A stretch of 64,000 bases of DNA from Capitella teleta (GCA_000328365.1 KB310691.1:225676-289675), one strand, 5' to 3'; positions 9,641 to 22,080 are shown, counted from the first letter of the stretch. A program made the numbers and translations. The notes: generated by a model from the sequence alone, not told the origin.

Positions 9641-11331
9641 TTAATTCCCCACAAGGCTAATAAGTATGATGAGATCACGCCACCAATTTCTTCTTGTAAC
9701 ACGACTCTGGTAAACTGAAGTAGATACCAATGTTGACAGCCCCCTTTTCTTCTCTCTTTCTTCAATGAAATTATTCACTGTATTTATTATGCTTTATTCC
9801 GTTAAATTGCATTTAATCGATTATCTGTGAAATTTCAGACCGGCTGGCATGTTCGAGCTTCACTACACCTGATGCATTGTAGAACAATCAATCACGATTT
9901 AAAAATAATCAGTCAATATTATAAATCTCTTCTCCTTGTATCTTATCTCACCAAATATTTTCTCTCCCTTTCCTTAGAAAAATTTGGACTAGTGGGCTGG
10001 GGCTATAAACCCCCGAACGGTTGGGTAAAGCCGTAAAACCCCAATCACTCACTGGACCAGTGGGAATAAAAACTTTACCACAGACATCACCAAATCCGAC
10101 ACTGCAGACATCTGAACCCGTTTGCGGAGAGGGCAATTCCCCCGTGTGCATCACTTGCCACGGGGCCAAAGACGACAAAGATTGCTTCTTTGGGAAAGCC
10201 ACTACTTGGGAGCAATGTCCGGACGAAACGGTGGGTTTAAGATGAATATTAACCAGCACTGTCGTGCGCTGTTAGTACACATGTGTCCGTAGCGCTTACC
10301 TTAATGAACATGGTCAACTGAGGATCTCAAGAAAATGCGGTAAACTGGCCAAGTGTCCTACATTCAAAGCCGAATGCCAGCCAGAACAAGAACCATCGAA
10401 ATCTTGCAGCAAATGCAACTTCGAAAACCCAAGTACCTATTCGAATTGCAACTTTGCTCGTATTGTGGGTACGTTTCAATCAAGTATTTTGTGTTCCGAG
10501 TGACGAGCCTCAATGCCATTGATGTTACAGACACCAACATCTGTCGACTCGTGGGCGATCCGCACGTTAAGCAGCTCAACGCCCTTACCAACGAGCCACT
10601 TCTGAACTTGAATGGTCGCTGCAAATACAACGTGGTGACCACATATTGTGAACCTGGCCAGGGTCTTGGATGGTTCGAGCTTCACGCTTCGTTCATGTCT
10701 AACAATGAAGGAAAGAGTGCGTTCGCGCAGAAGCTGAGCATCACATACCACGATGACGTGAGTTCTCTAGTCTCAATGTTAGATCATTGCTTCATTTATT
10801 ATCCCAGATGTACATGTTGGAGAGTAACGTAATTGATTTGTTTGGATCTGGGCCGATCACGATTCCATTCGAGAAATCGGGCATGAGAATCCAAATGAGA
10901 GGCGACTACTATGTGAGTTGGTTATGTTTTATTGGTTTTCAATTTCCTCGCTCAATTCAATCGCTTTCAAATTTCTCTTAGTTCTTTTTGATGAAAGAAA
11001 GAGTTACCGTCGTATGGGATGGGCACCATATGGTGAATGTGAGAGTTCCCAAGACAATTCAGGTCTGCGGTCTCTGTGGGCAACACACCAAGGACTTCCA
11101 GGGAGCTGACCTCCGTGTTGGCCCCAGTTACGAAGCGGGATACTGCAAAAACATGAACGTCACTTCGGACACCACACCCTTCAATGGAATGGTCAGAGCT
11201 CCACTCATTTTATGGTCAATATCAATGTCATGGTGTGATCATTTCAGGCTAGAAGCATGAAGGAGTATATGAATTCGTGGTACATCGGACAGAATGGACA
11301 GCCAGCGTGCGCGAAGGAATGTGAATTCTAA
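8781..11331 (+). CDS. Secreted Ly6/uPAR-like plus VWD domain protein
   Basis: Five coding exons are well supported: about 10084-10230, 10276-10468, 10531-10757, 10808-10912 and 10982-11191, plus the last at 11248-11331. The introns are 45, 62, 50, 69 and 56 nt and all phases agree. The first two exons encode a Cys-rich module (VCITCHG, WEQCPDETYTC, ISRKCGKLAKC) that resembles an Ly6/uPAR fold. The next exons give a von Willebrand type D domain: CRLVGDPHVKQL opens it and VCGLCGQHTKDF is its CGLC motif. The protein ends soon after with two more Cys. The leader is less certain. The unit-1 ATG at 8781 gives a plausible hydrophobic signal (MNSAPSTRPN then AALSVLAIVV) whose frame suits a phase-0 join, across an intron of about 1.2 kb holding the duplicate exon and a SINE. 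The exact start of the 10084 exon could instead be 10108. No C8 or TIL module follows, so this is a minimal VWD protein. Confidence 0.75.
9143..9478 (+). mobile_element. tRNA-headed SINE, full-length copy
   Basis: The head has a Pol III A box (TAGCTCAGTGGG) and B box (GGTTCGATACC). A unique body follows, with GGGCCTTCTGTTCTGGCGCC, and then a tail with GAGCCGTAAAACCCC and CAATCACTCA repeats. A 9-bp target duplication TAGTTGTGG flanks it (9134-9142 and 9479-9487). The uninterrupted site exists in unit 1 of the tandem duplication, which proves the insertion boundaries. Confidence 0.85.
10007..10054 (+). mobile_element. SINE 3' stub in the 5' part of the VWD gene
   Basis: Only the tail of the SINE family is present (GGGTAAAGCCGTAAAACCCC, then CAATCACTCA). 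It is flanked by TGGACTAGTGGG and TGGACCAGTGGG, a 12-bp target duplication with one mismatch. It lies just upstream of the first secure exon of the VWD gene. Confidence 0.65.
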
Positions 11332-11355
11332 TCCTACTGGCGATACGACATCAGA

Positions 11356-11361
11356 AATAAA
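11356..11361 (+). terminator. Polyadenylation signal of the VWD gene
   Basis: AATAAA begins 25 nt after the VWD gene stop codon, supporting the call of the last exon. Confidence 0.6.
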
Positions 11362-11399
11362 TATTATAGCAAAGAGCAAAAAAAAAACATAAATAATTC

Positions 11400-12900
11400 T
11401 TTTTGTGTCCTAATAATTATGTACAACTGTCGTTCACAAATAGGATTCCTTGCACGATGCAAGGGCATTGTAATCTCAACCACGAATCATTAGCTGACAC
11501 GACACTTCGTATCTACCCTTTTTTTTTTTTTTTGGTCCCATCACCACAATGTGTTTATAACGGTTACGCAAATACATGGATAGATTGCTTGTTAGTGCGG
11601 AGCTATAAACCATTGTGTAGGTTATCCTGCACACCCATGGTATCTAGTGGGGCCGGTGAAGATGGCTCTTCAGCTTTAATACACAACACGGAAGACGTAG
11701 CAGTGGTTTGTCGTTGATTTCTGTCGGGCTTCCCATTTTGCTCACTCGAAGATGCCCGGATTGAACCAGATGCCCGGATTGAACCAATGACATCCTGTTC
11801 AAACCACTCTCGACGCTTATGATGGTGATTCTGCCGATCACTGTTTTGATAATTACAATAAATAGTGAAAACCCAGGGTAGACACTGAGACCCTGCTCTT
11901 ATTTGTATGTCCAAATTGTATCAAGGAAGAGATTTATCCTGTGCAATCCATACAAAGTTCTTCTCTTCACAGCCCCCCATCCAGCTTTCGGTAATGCATT
12001 TGGTTTGCACAGCGAAGTCGGCCCAACTCTTCTACCAACTCAGCGACATACGCTTTTACACACTGAGTTAATTGCCTTCGTTTTGTCATGTACTCATTTG
12101 GGACGACATTCAAGAATGGGGCTGGCATATATCTCTACAATAAGACAATTATGTTAAAAAAATAAAAGGGTACAATTCTATGCTTTTTTCAAGATGTGTA
12201 TATTTCTTATTATTTTGATTATTTGGGTGTTGATAATTTTCCACTTCTCCGCACACTTACAATTATGTCTGTTTTCTTATTTTAGTTAATCTTTTTTATG
12301 CTTACGTCACACCACAAAGCATACTGTGGTGTGGCAGTGCACAAGATGATTTAAGGTAACTATCCAAATAACTATCCAAATAAAACTATGATGCTGGAAT
12401 TCAATTTCTATGTGGTTATTCACTTACTCAGAGCAACTCAGAGCGATGAAAAAGAGACATTCTACCATGACATTGTATATTACTTATGCAAAGTTTTGTC
12501 ATCCATACCATGTTCATTGGCTGTTCTTGTCGTGTGCAATATTTCATTAGTCCCTCTCATTTTCGTGGTATTATTTTACCTCTTTGATTTGTGTTCTGGA
12601 TCTGATCACTCAATTAAAGCTCACAAATTAATAGTTTTCAAACTGATATGAGCCACTATTTTACATGGCTTTAGGTGCATATTTCTAGGACTGCAATTCC
12701 TATGAATGGTGCTAGTGTAGTCAGGTATGGCCATTGAAGCATATTGTTCAGGGGTACACCAAGACACTCGTTTGTTAAATTTTAATGACGTCGCTGGTAT
12801 CGCCACCTAGTGGATGCATTCCATAATTACTCGCCAGCAATTATAAAATCATTATGCAAACGCAAGAACGGGTGAATAATTTATTGGAATTGAAAAGTTC
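11400..12900. other. Non-coding stretch
   Basis: No gene was recognised. It contains a T run (about 11520-11534) and a tandem GATGCCCGGATTGAACCA repeat (about 11752-11786). The open frame at 12388-12651 is hydrophobic and low-complexity, with no family resemblance. Confidence 0.4.
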
Positions 12901-12925
12901 AAGTGCACAGCTTTGCTTGCGTTCT

Positions 12926-13128
12926 TTACGCGTGCCACCACTCCTTTTCGCAGCGGGGAGTTTGGAATCCGTAGGGACAGAGGCAGACGCAGATCGCTTC
13001 CCCTTTCCTGCCTCTCGAGATGCGCGGTCCCTTTCCCCCATTGTGGCAGGCTGCGGTGCGCGAGCGAGGCACGCAGTTGAAACTCTGCAAGGCGCTTCCC
13101 AGGGCTCTCTTGTCCTCAGTTAGGAAAT
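12926..13128 (-). CDS. Orphan terminal exon with an EGF-like module
   Basis: Following a good acceptor (CTTCTTCCAG at 13129-13138), 67 codons run in phase 1 to a stop at 12926-12928. The end reads AACHNGGKG, then CVCLCPYGFQTPRCEKE, the C-NGG then C-C-CP-GF-C pattern of a compact EGF-like module. Such modules close several extracellular proteins. The exon is clearly more GC-rich than its surroundings. No upstream exon on this strand was identified, so this could be the last exon of a gene with long introns or a stranded pseudogene piece. Confidence 0.45.
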
Positions 13129-13763
13129 CTGGAAGAAGGTTATAAGCTTTATTGACACCATTTTCTATTGTGAGTACTTTGCTATTTGCTGACATCAACG
13201 GAGAAATATTTACTTGTCATTTTAACATATCGATATTAGTGCAATTAACAATTAGTTACTCGCACCTTTTTTTTTTTCTTTTTTTTTTCCCTGGAAGGAT
13301 GAGGCAAAAGAAACTATGCATCTAAAATACATGCCATACAACATCTCTTTATTGAAGATCGTGAATTTATTCCGAATTCAGTTCAGCAAGATCTGAGAAA
13401 TGTTCATTTCTGATTGTAACGTTAAAACGTTCATTTCGTTGATGACAATATTGGAATTGACTCAATGTTTTCTCATTGTTGATAAAAGTCAATGGGAGAT
13501 GGATGAGGCTGCCTCGATGCAGGCATAATTGTTTCCCTTGCACTGATCATCACATAATGCTCTTTACTGAATAGCCACAACATATTACGGCTGAGCCCCT
13601 ATTTAGCTGCCCAGCCACTCTGCTGTGGCGGTTAAACGGTCTATGATACCCTCGATGTTATATCAAGCTTTTTATAACGATCACACAATATGCCAGCTAA
13701 TGCATCTGATAAAACACAGGCTCAATTATTAACCTCGTGTTGATTCAGAGCGCATCATTCGTT

Positions 13764-14075
13764 TATATTTATAAAAGGCAAAGAGTGGAAAGTCCTTATG
13801 GGTCAATTACGTTCAGCACTCACCTCACGGTAAGCACATTGTTTAATGGATGTTCTGTGTACCACAGGTGATCTATTTGTCAGATGTGCATGTCCATATG
13901 TCACGCACAAATACACGTGCATGATATTTCACAGTGTCTGAAAAATAGAGACCGCACGATGCGAGGGGAAGGAACATTGTCCTTGGTTGCTGCGATTCTG
14001 GGAAGCAACGTGTCGAACGAAAAGCATCAGCTCCGCCATCCATTCAATGACTTGCTTACCCCTGAGAGCTTTTAA
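13764..14075 (+). promoter_or_regulatory. Promoter-like TATA with short exon and donor
   Basis: TTTATAAAAGG (about 13768-13778) is followed about 50 nt later by CACG|GTAAGC, a good splice donor, and then a possible acceptor at 13868. A 63-codon open frame follows (13884-14075) with no recognisable family. This could be a small gene or coincidence. Confidence 0.2.
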
Positions 14076-14892
14076 AAGAACTTGCAAATATTTCTCATTA
14101 CGTACAAAGGAGTGTCTGTAGCTGACACGTTAATTAGTGCATCACGGATAATTACATTTTTAGTACATATAAGCAGGGAGCTATGCATGATTTGAATTCA
14201 GTATAAAAACATTCAAGGATATCTCTTCAGAATCACAATTCTGCGTATTGGATTTCGAAAGTATGCAAATAATTTCTAAGCAGTGTTTTGAAAATCATAA
14301 GAAAGTTTGTAGGCTTGTCATCACCGTCCCACAAGACACAAGGTGCACGAAGGTGTGTACGAGGGATACTAATTGCTAATTAAGGATGCCTAATGGTTCT
14401 AATTAGTTCGTAAGGCTCCTTCAAAACATTCGAGCGATACCGGTGTTGCGCAATTCCATACCCGTGTATGTTAGTTTTAGTGCAATTACAATATTATGAG
14501 TTATGGGAGTTATAATACAGGAATCCCCGGAACGAGTGTATTACAGGCAATCCCAAAATGATTCGTAATATTTAGGATATAACTGTCTGATAAACATGTA
14601 TCTAGATGTTTTCAAACGGTTGCCAAGTTGACAATGAATTTAGAATTACATGGAAATTGATTGAATGATCTCAACTAATCAAATGAGCCATAATTATATC
14701 ACAGCACTAAATATTACAAAACTAGTTTTACTCGATTGCTTTAAAATATCACTCAATGTTTATAAGGTGCTTGCTCCGTTTGCAGTTCGGACATACGAGG
14801 AATGCTAGCTGTTATCATTACACGCCAAGGTCCTGTTATGTAGCTACGATTCGTCATTTTAACATGAGCATTTTCATACATTAAATTCGTTT

Positions 14893-15294
14893 TTATTGAA
14901 ACACTCTGAAATTCGTGGCAATCAATGCACGATCAAGGCACGCTTCTGAGGTTGCAATCTGAGGAACAAATGAAGTTCTGTTTTCGTACCTCTCAGCTTT
15001 CAAACGAACACGCTGCCTATCACAAAAACCCTTAATTACAGAGCAACCTGTATACCGAATAACCCGGTAGAATAAATCGGTCATGCATTTCCCCCAGTAA
15101 ACCAAGTTCACGTTTGTTCGACGGAGCAGCGGTTTGTCCAACATTTGCATCTCATAACAGCGACAGGCATAACATAACATAAGATGTTCTGTCCTTCTAA
15201 ACGAAGCCCCAAGTAAGACACATTCCTCTTTAACTGAGTTCTCTCGAAAACCATTATGGAAACCTGATACGTGACAACTGTGCGCACAAAACAA
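14893..15294 (-). CDS. Unassigned Cys-containing open frame
   Basis: This 133-codon frame has a stop overlapping an AATAAA at 14892-14897. It has scattered Cys residues but no signal peptide, no repeat and no recognised domain. An overlapping frame is also open for 65 codons, which weakens the call. It may be a terminal exon or chance. Confidence 0.15.
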   Translation of the reverse strand: MFCAHSCHVSGFHNGFRENSVKEECVLLGASFRRTEHLMLCYACRCYEMQMLDKPLLRRTNVNLVYWGKCMTDLFYRVIRYTGCSVIKGFCDRQRVRLKAERYENRTSFVPQIATSEACLDRALIATNFRVFQ

Positions 15295-15299
15295 TAAAA

Positions 15300-16711
15300 C
15301 ATCAATTAACCGACGGGCAATTACGAAGCGATTCCTCTGAACCCTTCATGCGCATGGCGTCCGGAAACACAGCCCTGCTCTGCTATCCATTCCGAATGAC
15401 ACATCACAGAGAAGTGCGACGGAGAAGAAGACGGGCTGGTTTTAAATTAACGCATCTTCAAACAGATCAATCAAAGCGGGAAGCATTCGTCGCCAAAGGG
15501 CTTATAATATTATGCAATGGATGCAGCATCAACTGGGCAAAGCATCCTTACATGACGTTTACATTGGTCCATCAGGGGTTGTTGTTTTGTGTGCTGTTTA
15601 ATGGCCAGCAGCAAACAATATTTCCGCTACTCACGTCACAGCTTACCAGAGGGAGACTTCAACGCTCAGATCAAAAGTAGTCGTCTGTCGTCGGCATTTA
15701 CTTGGGTGATGTCAATATCAAAGGCTCAAAGGAGAAGGGGGTGGGGTTGCAGTGATAATCGACTGCATAGCAAGGGTGGTGGTGGACAACTGCCAAAGTC
15801 CTCCTGGCGCCCGTATCATGTAGAAGCGTTGCAAGAAGCCGTGAAGCACATGCATGCTCCTGCTCACGCATCTACCTTTCATGTACCTACGATTGACCTG
15901 ACACGAACGTCACCTGTATACCAAACATCTGCGCAATTAGTTGCGATTATTTGGTTATTACCTACAAACTCCTAAGCTGATGGTTAATCGGAGGAGGGCA
16001 GCGAATGAGAAGGCAGGCCGGAAATATATATCTCAATGAGTTCATAATTAAAAAAACAAAAACAAAAACAACACACCTTCAGCTGACCACTCATTCATGC
16101 TTCAGTGCGATCATGATGGAGCTCCCAATCATCGTTTGCTGGGTCATCTTGACCACTATGAATACCATATTATGCGTACATTATTGCAATTAAGCTCAGG
16201 TGTGAATAGGTGAACATTTCGATCAACGAAAGGTTGCAGTCTCGCCCTAAGTGCACCCTTTGGACCCTGCAAGCAAAGGTCAACCCCACTGACGTCAAAT
16301 TTGATCAACTTGTAAATTGTGAATGACGCTGATAGTATACTTATGTAATAATAAATTAGTCGCACTTCTAGATACTGTGTACATTTACACACAGCGCCAT
16401 CACTTCATCGGGGTGGTCCAATGGTCCAAAAGAGGCATCAAAGGCGAGTGCCAAGGAGCTCTGTCGCAATCTCTTGGGCATGCAGTGTCCTGCAAATCGA
16501 GCGGCTCGGATGCAGCGAGATCCAATTCCCTTGACTTCTCACGCGCTTACATGCTCAAAAGAATCCCACATTTGAGTCTATTAGTCAACGGGGAACATCA
16601 TATTTACGTCTTAATAGTCAGAAATGTGACAAAGAAAATATGGAAATGAAAAGCAATTTTGCAAACCCTCATTTCCAAACCCGGTTAAATAAATGCCAGA
16701 AATTTTGCTTT

Positions 16712-16747
<36 letters not shown>

Positions 16748-18460
16748 AAAAAAAAAAGAGACAGCAATGCAATATAATCATATGAAATTCAGCAAATAGT
16801 GAATGACGAAAACGCTGGACAAATTGCCGCAACAAACAAAAAAAGGCAATTTTGCTATTTGGCGGCAGTCCCTGAACAGCCAGCGGAGGCAGGTAGTGCC
16901 AAGCACGGCCGGTGCTTTTTGTGAGCAATAAATAATTAGAAAGTCAGTCTGACACTGTGTACATTGATCACTCAATCGCTCACTTTCCTCATGATCTGTA
17001 CGCGAGCTTAAGGTTTACGGCGAGCACTATTCCGCGCCATGGTGGACGCGTTGGTGAAATCCGGACTGAGGATTCAAAGTGCGTAATACTAATGAAACCT
17101 CATTTGATGAGCATGACTTTCTTCGTTTGTATTATAAATAAAGGTCTTGCAGTGAGATTCCAAGTAGCAACTCAAACACACTCTTCTCAAATACCTTGTA
17201 GTTACTTCTTTTTATTTTTTATTTTTTCTGTTTCTTGTTCTTGTTCTTTTGTCTTTTCTGTGTACTGTTCTCTCTGATTTCAATTCAAATTCATGTTGCA
17301 CGTACGTCGCGAACCTATTGTTATTATGTGCACTTTATTCACTGTTATTCACTGTTCTCTGCTACACTGCAAACGTACCACGAATAAAGTCAAAGACCTG
17401 CTACAATCCCGGTTGTCATCTATCCAAGAATGCAACAATTACAAATGTACAAGCAATCACTCATATATCAAAGATGCAATACAGCTCTTGATTGCTCTGC
17501 GTGTGCTATGGAGATGTGTTACATAACCCGACTGCCTGTACTCGTATTGAGGCTATTGTAAGAACCATCTTTTTTGATATTACAAGCGTGTGATCCATAG
17601 CTGCCTTCTCGGAAAATGATACTTTTACTAAGGCAACAAAGTTCATCCAATTTGTGGCAATTCGCTTCATTGCCAGATTAATCAGCAGTTAATTACTTAA
17701 TCTTGCAAGAAGGACAACAAAGATAGAAAACGGAGTTATGCCCTGCACTGAGTTACACTGAAGAATCATTCGAACAGAACCAGTGGAGTAAGCAAGGTGC
17801 GGCCATGGAGGGATTTCACATATAGTTTCCTTAATTGCACACGCTCAGTTAGTCACCACGAGGCACTCGCATCAGTCCTTTTACAAATGTCCTCACTATA
17901 TTCCACAAATCGTTTTCGTTATTTTGCCGTATTTAAAACATGCGAAGACCACTTATCCGAGCTAATGGGATGCTGACAACCAGATCCCACAAAGCTCAGA
18001 TCATCATCAATTTCAACGTTCCTTGCAATCAAATTGGGGCAATAAAGTGAAGAACCAGATCAATTGAAGCTTGCTTTTCCTTCAGGAAGACCAAGGTCGG
18101 TCTTACTGCAGTCCAAAGCGGTTTCAAAAGAGGAATGACGACCGAATACTGTTAGGTTGAATGGTCGATGGCTGTCTATACAAAGGTCCGTGGATTGTTT
18201 CTATTCGAGAATGGCATAAATATGCCTCGTGACTCATTATAAAGAGTCTTCATCAGAGAGGGGTTGTGATTTCGTCGTTTCTCCCTAATTATTGCTACCC
18301 AATAAAGTGTATATGGCGCATCCAGGGTCTATGATATAATGATATGAGGTAATATGAGTAGATTCTGGGGTTCAGCAAAAGGAGAAGCAGATGCACGGAG
18401 TGCGTTGATGTCACGCGCATATCTAAATGTTAAAATCCTGTGATTTGCAATATATATCAT
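15300..18460. other. Non-coding stretch with homopolymer tracts
   Basis: No supported gene was seen. A long A tract occupies about 16716-16757. T-rich sequence at about 17200-17290 resembles retroelement tails but has no coding part. The longest open frame (15589-15975) shows no domain and no splice support. Confidence 0.4.
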
Positions 18461-18469
18461 TTTATTCGT

Positions 18470-19860
18470 GAAAAGAACTCTCACATTTTATGGTGATGAA
18501 CAGTAAAACATAACGAACAAAAAATAAGAAAAGGTAATAAAAAAAACTACATGTACATGGTGAGTTTACTCACTGAAACAAATAAAAAATAGAAACAAGT
18601 TAATATCTTCGTAAGATAAATTCATGGAGCTGTGTGATGGTATTCGCTCATAAAGCAGGTCAACAATGGCCAAAACACTAGACAAATCTTCATCGTTTAA
18701 ATAATTATCACATGCTTTCAAAATTTTGTATTTCATCTCTGATTTTCTTAGATCAATGGAATTGATAAAATTGTGACATTTGTTTAGATAATCTAATCGT
18801 CTATTATTTGTGGCTATATTACTACATAGTACTACTATTGCGGCTGATTTTTGCTACATACAAAACAACACGGTTCCTGCTATTTAAACAATCTGAAAAC
18901 AAAATTTAAAAACCGACTATTCAATTGAGCAAAAACAGTTGGCATTGACATTAAGAATGGAATAAATTTTGACCTCGTCAGTGGTGAAATATTGAGTACC
19001 TTTTTACAGCACTTTTTCAAAATTGAGTTTAAATATTGTATTGATTTTTCACTCAGATTCCAAAGAGGAGAAAAAAAATGAGAGCAGTACGATCGAAATA
19101 AATCTCTTTTAGCAAACCAAGTACAATGGTCAAATTTAGAGAACATGACATTTGTTCTTCGTATAATATCATGAGCAGATCTTTCTATATTTTAGTGCTT
19201 GCATTCTCGCCAATATATACACCAAGATGCTTACAAGATTTCATAACCTTAACAACGCTATTATTCAAGTGAATGTTTACATTGGAATTACAATTGACAA
19301 TAATTACAATAATAATACGCTTTTGAAGGGGTTGTACAAAACGTCATATTCCGAGGCAAATTTTTCACAAATGGCAATTATTTTTTGAGCCGCTCGATGA
19401 CTTGGCGCTAATAGAGTGAGATCATCGGTATACGCCAAAGCACCGACATACCTTTTTCCTAAAGGACAACAAATGCCTGATTTTTTCCAACCGTTCAATC
19501 AGCTCATCCATGTAGATACAAAATAAAATTGGAAACAGTACCCCGCCTTGTTTTACGCCATTTTTTACAACTCATTGAGGAAGATCGTTTACCATTCCAA
19601 TTAACGACTAACCTCTGCTGCGTGTACATCGAAACGAGTAATTTACAAATCCGAGGACAGAGATCTCTACGGATCAGAGGACGAAACAACTTTATATAAT
19701 GTAACCTGTCGAAATGATATTTGGTTTAGTATAATTATTGTTTTCGCTTCTCTAGCTTGATTGAACATATTCATTAACACCAACAAATTCAGTACTTTGA
19801 AGTTGTAACGCACTTCCCATCCCAACAGATGACATGTGGCGGATTCCATACCAAATCAAT
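18470..19860 (-). mobile_element. Decayed LINE, reverse transcriptase to 3' end
   Basis: Reading the minus strand from 19860 down, pieces of a non-LTR reverse transcriptase follow in order but in different frames. LCPRICKLLVSMYTQQRLVVNW is near 19640. YVGALAYTDDLTLLAPS, the YxDD catalytic motif, is near 19420. A C-terminal part with LWNLSEKSIQYL comes next. It ends in an open stretch down to a stop near 18566. At least two frame changes separate the pieces. It is the same general type as the fragment at 27950-29790. Confidence 0.75.
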
Positions 19861-19899
19861 ATTTTAAGAACATATTGATCAAGCTTCTTATTGTGGGGG

Positions 19900-19910
19900 A
19901 TTTTTTTTTT

Positions 19911-19942
<32 letters not shown>
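19900..19942. repeat. Long T tract
   Basis: Two runs of T, separated by a single C, lie between the LINE fragment and the exon candidate near 20.3 kb. Confidence 0.8.
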
Positions 19943-20162
19943 GCGCTCTTCGATTTCGGTCTCAGGATAGATACATATTACATAGGTGTGATGAGTGTTG
20001 CGTGCCTTAATTGCATGTATTCCACAATGGCATTGTTTGCATTGAATTCAGAGTTGACAGGTAATGCAATTCATCCACCTGATCACATTATCGCAGTCGA
20101 CATCATTAAACATTTACAGATGCAGATAATCCGTCTGATTAAATTGTTAATTCAATTGATTA

Positions 20163-20265
20163 TATTATTCGTTGGTTGGTCGATATGAGACTGCCGATAG
20201 GGTGACGGTCAACCATGCATGCCGATATTCCGGGGGTGGATATCCTTGAACCAACCAACGAATAT
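20163..20265. repeat. Small foldback element
   Basis: ATTCGTTGGTTGG (about 20167) pairs with CCAACCAACGAAT (about 20252) around a loop of about 70 nt. The ends are AT-rich. This is a probable MITE. Confidence 0.5.
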
Positions 20266-20309
20266 GCCGAATGTAGGTCAATGGTGCCATGTACATCAAC
20301 AAATTAATA

Positions 20310-20640
20310 GCAATTATAAGATTGTCGACCATGAAAGAAACACTGAATGCGCTGTGCAGCAGCTGACTTGTTCACAGTTGAAGCCAGATTTCGAATGTGA
20401 GTGATTGAGTGAGTGATTGGGGTTTTACGGCTCCACCCCATTTCGATTTCGAATGTAAAAGGGATATCGAAAAGTAAACCTGCAGAGATCACTCCACGCC
20501 TATTCGGCACGTCGTCTCTGTTGTCAATAAGCCACCCCCAGCCACAGCCGACAACGCAAATGATGAGGTCTATCGTCACGTCGAAATTGAATACATGTGC
20601 TCACAGCTTCATCACCAGACTGATCAGAGCTGACAGCTAA
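20310..20640 (+). pseudogene. Cys-rich exon candidate split by a SINE stub
   Basis: A frame with NTECAVQQLTCSQLKPDFEC runs to 20398, where a 47-bp SINE tail with target duplication brings a stop. Without that insertion the frame would continue with KRDIE into a GTAAAC donor. A phase-matched frame after an acceptor near 20530 then ends at a stop at 20638-20640. The Cys spacing suggests a small secreted or Ly6-like module, but this is not a firm match. It may be a dead gene, a polymorphic insertion or a chance frame. Confidence 0.35.
20399..20445 (-). mobile_element. SINE 3' stub (47 bp) with target duplication
   Basis: The sequence is the reverse complement of the SINE tail (TGAGTGATTGGGGTTTTACGG, CTCCACCCC). 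It is flanked by exact 11-bp duplications ATTTCGAATGT at 20388-20398 and 20446-20456. It is an extreme 5' truncation of the family at 9143. Confidence 0.8.
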
Positions 20641-21774
20641 ACTATGCTCTGTATAAAACTAACAATTACCGGCGGAAATCAGTTTGAGCGAACACTGAAG
20701 TATAGGCTTACGTAATATAGCATGGGACATCTGCCCAGGGGAATCATGACGCAAATCACAAAGCTTCCGCTGCAGGAAAACAAGCTGCATCGATTGTGTC
20801 AAAAATCATGAGATTGACAGATGCCCAAGTGCGTATAGTTCCAACGAAACGAGGCAATTAACTGCTGATAAACCCACAAGGCTTTATTTTCAGCAGATGT
20901 TATCAAAACAAGAAACAACCGTGGACAACAGAGAATTTAGATCTGGTAACTTTGACGAACATTCTTTAAATACAATGTCAGTGGACATTTGCGGGACATT
21001 CGTGTCAACAGAGGCATATCAAGAGAGGCAATTGAAATCATTATGTGTTGGTGTATATTGACTGTATACTAAACGCCGTATTATAAACTGAATTGTCTAA
21101 TAAATATAAATCTATTCCTGTCATAACATATTTATTGCGAGATAAATAAACTGATCGCCATGGAAACAATATCCCTCGTAATTCACAATACTACGAGGGT
21201 TGTTTGAAAAGTTCTCGACCTAACATAGAACGCGTTATCGCAGAATGTTGAAATTTGACTTGAATATAAGTTAGCTTTCCAGATAAAAATTGCAAGCATT
21301 AAATTTCCAAGAAAGTCACGTGATCATCTCTGGCACCAATTTGAGCGATGCAGGGGTCAGCATTTCGTGAAAATTCGGCAAACTCCTGATTTACGCGCTA
21401 ATTCAAAATCAACTTTAAACAATTAATAATCGACGAATTTCCCATGTATTTTCCTCAAAGATGCATCAAAGCAGTGACAAATTATAATGTGTTTGTAACA
21501 TTTTGATGGAATTATTATAAAATAGTCAAACGAAGCCGAGAAGAGAGTACTAGTACCGGCATTATATCCCTTCTGGTGATCAAACATTTCTAAAAAACGG
21601 GAAAACGCTATGCGAATTATGCTTTTTTTTTTTTACAAACACATATGTGTTAATTTGCACGTTTGCGTGCAAATTGCACCAATGCATCCAAAGTAGTCCT
21701 CACGGTGCGTAAACACGTTTTCAGCGATCTTTTATGGTGTTTTTATGTTTTGGCAAAACTTTACGTAACAGGAT

Positions 21775-22080
21775 GATAATAATAATAATAATATAATAAT
21801 AATATTTATTTTCTTATAACACGCAAAAGTGCTACGCTTCCATGCGTTGTACATAAAAACTGCCATGGAAATGTTAAAAAGCGATGTTAAAAAGGTGATT
21901 CTTTTAAGTGTTTTTTAAATTAATCAGTGCCCGGAGTGTTTCGAAGATGTTCAGGTCAGTTGTTCCACAGTTTTGGTCCGAAAAGATAAAAAACCGGTCT
22001 TCAATTTTCTTTTTGGTTCTGGGGACCGACTATATGAATCAATATGATGACCGAAGCAGTCTAGAGGGGCAATGGCTATT
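21775..22080 (-). mobile_element. 3' end of a CR1-like LINE
   Basis: In minus orientation a short C-terminal frame resembling the end of LINE ORF2 (DRFFIFSDQNCG) is followed by GCACTTTTGCGTGTTATAAG and ATT repeats (about 21778-21806). It abuts the plus-strand LINE that follows. Confidence 0.55.

Noticed and set aside
12926-13128. C-terminus of a MACPF/perforin-like protein
   Set aside because: The EGF-like ending is compatible, but no MACPF motif was found upstream, so the assignment would be guesswork.
16611-16928. Protein-coding frame with a long Phe run
   Set aside because: It is the translation of a homopolymer tract.
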